NCBI GenBank assembly: GCA_028697565.1 | Contig: JAQVEU010000009.1 | Location: forward strand, 1-13,827 | DNA from: Candidatus Ratteibacteria bacterium | Lineage (GTDB): Bacteria; Ratteibacteria; UBA8468; B48-G9; JAFGKM01 | Direction of reading: 5' to 3' | Length of the DNA: 13,827 bases | Shown here: positions 13,783 to 13,827 of the stretch, one piece after another | Layout: every line of letters begins with the position of its first letter | Position numbering within the stretch: the first letter of the stretch is position 1 | Made by a program: the position numbers and the translations under genes | The notes under the pieces: generated by a model | What the model saw: the letters and a program-made list of their open reading frames with translations, nothing else | The model's database searches: none | Told to the model about the DNA's origin: nothing

Positions 13783-13827
13783 AGTGAAGTACATAAAAAA
13801 ATAATAGCCATTCTATAAAAAAACCCT

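Noticed and set aside
13777..13818. Short TTG-started frame after alaC
   Set aside because: Only 13 codons, overlaps the boxA-like element and has no spaced ribosome site.

Overview
The window looks like chromosomal DNA of an anaerobic bacterium of moderate to low GC. Shine-Dalgarno sites are bacterial, there are several good TTGACA-type promoters, and start/stop overlaps of the ATGA kind are frequent. Anaerobic ribonucleotide reductase (nrdD, nrdG) points to an oxygen-free life. A hexulose-6-phosphate synthase fused to an RraA-like domain is an archaeal-looking trait. It fits a candidate-phylum bacterium (Omnitrophota- or PVC-like, for example), but I cannot assign a phylum from the sequence alone. 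GC content was judged by eye, not computed.

Layout. Almost everything is on the minus strand. Read right to left, the first minus-strand operon is nrdD, nrdG, a 107-residue unknown protein and a GT4 glycosyltransferase (12283 down to 8012), driven by a strong promoter near 12340. A repeat-rich 335-base gap follows (7677-8011), with a heptamer repeat, three palindromes and a 48-bp tandem repeat. The second group (7676 down to 5088) holds an RsbW-like anti-sigma kinase, the HPS-RraA fusion and a NfnA/SudB-like FAD/[2Fe-2S] reductase, all overlapping. After a 94-base gap come tsaC, rpiB, pabB and pabC (4993 down to 1768). The third minus-strand unit is a CBM9-like lipoprotein followed by a DegT-family aminotransferase cut by the left edge (1331 down to 1). 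Only two genes are on the plus strand: a small zincin-type metallopeptidase (1440-1778) and alaC (12522-13706).

How the genes fit together. HPS and RpiB both act on pentose phosphates: HPS links formaldehyde plus ribulose 5-phosphate to hexulose 6-phosphate, and RpiB interconverts ribulose and ribose 5-phosphate. PabB and PabC make p-aminobenzoate for folate. NrdDG makes deoxynucleotides. TsaC makes the t6A tRNA modification. The HPS partner isomerase (PHI), PabA and a NfnB/SudA partner subunit are not in the window.

The right edge is notable. After alaC there is a near-consensus promoter followed at once by a boxA-like antitermination sequence, which suggests that a ribosomal RNA operon begins just beyond the window. 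The best candidates for something under-described are the kinase/HPS-RraA/reductase cluster and the LSm-like 107-residue protein in the nrd operon.
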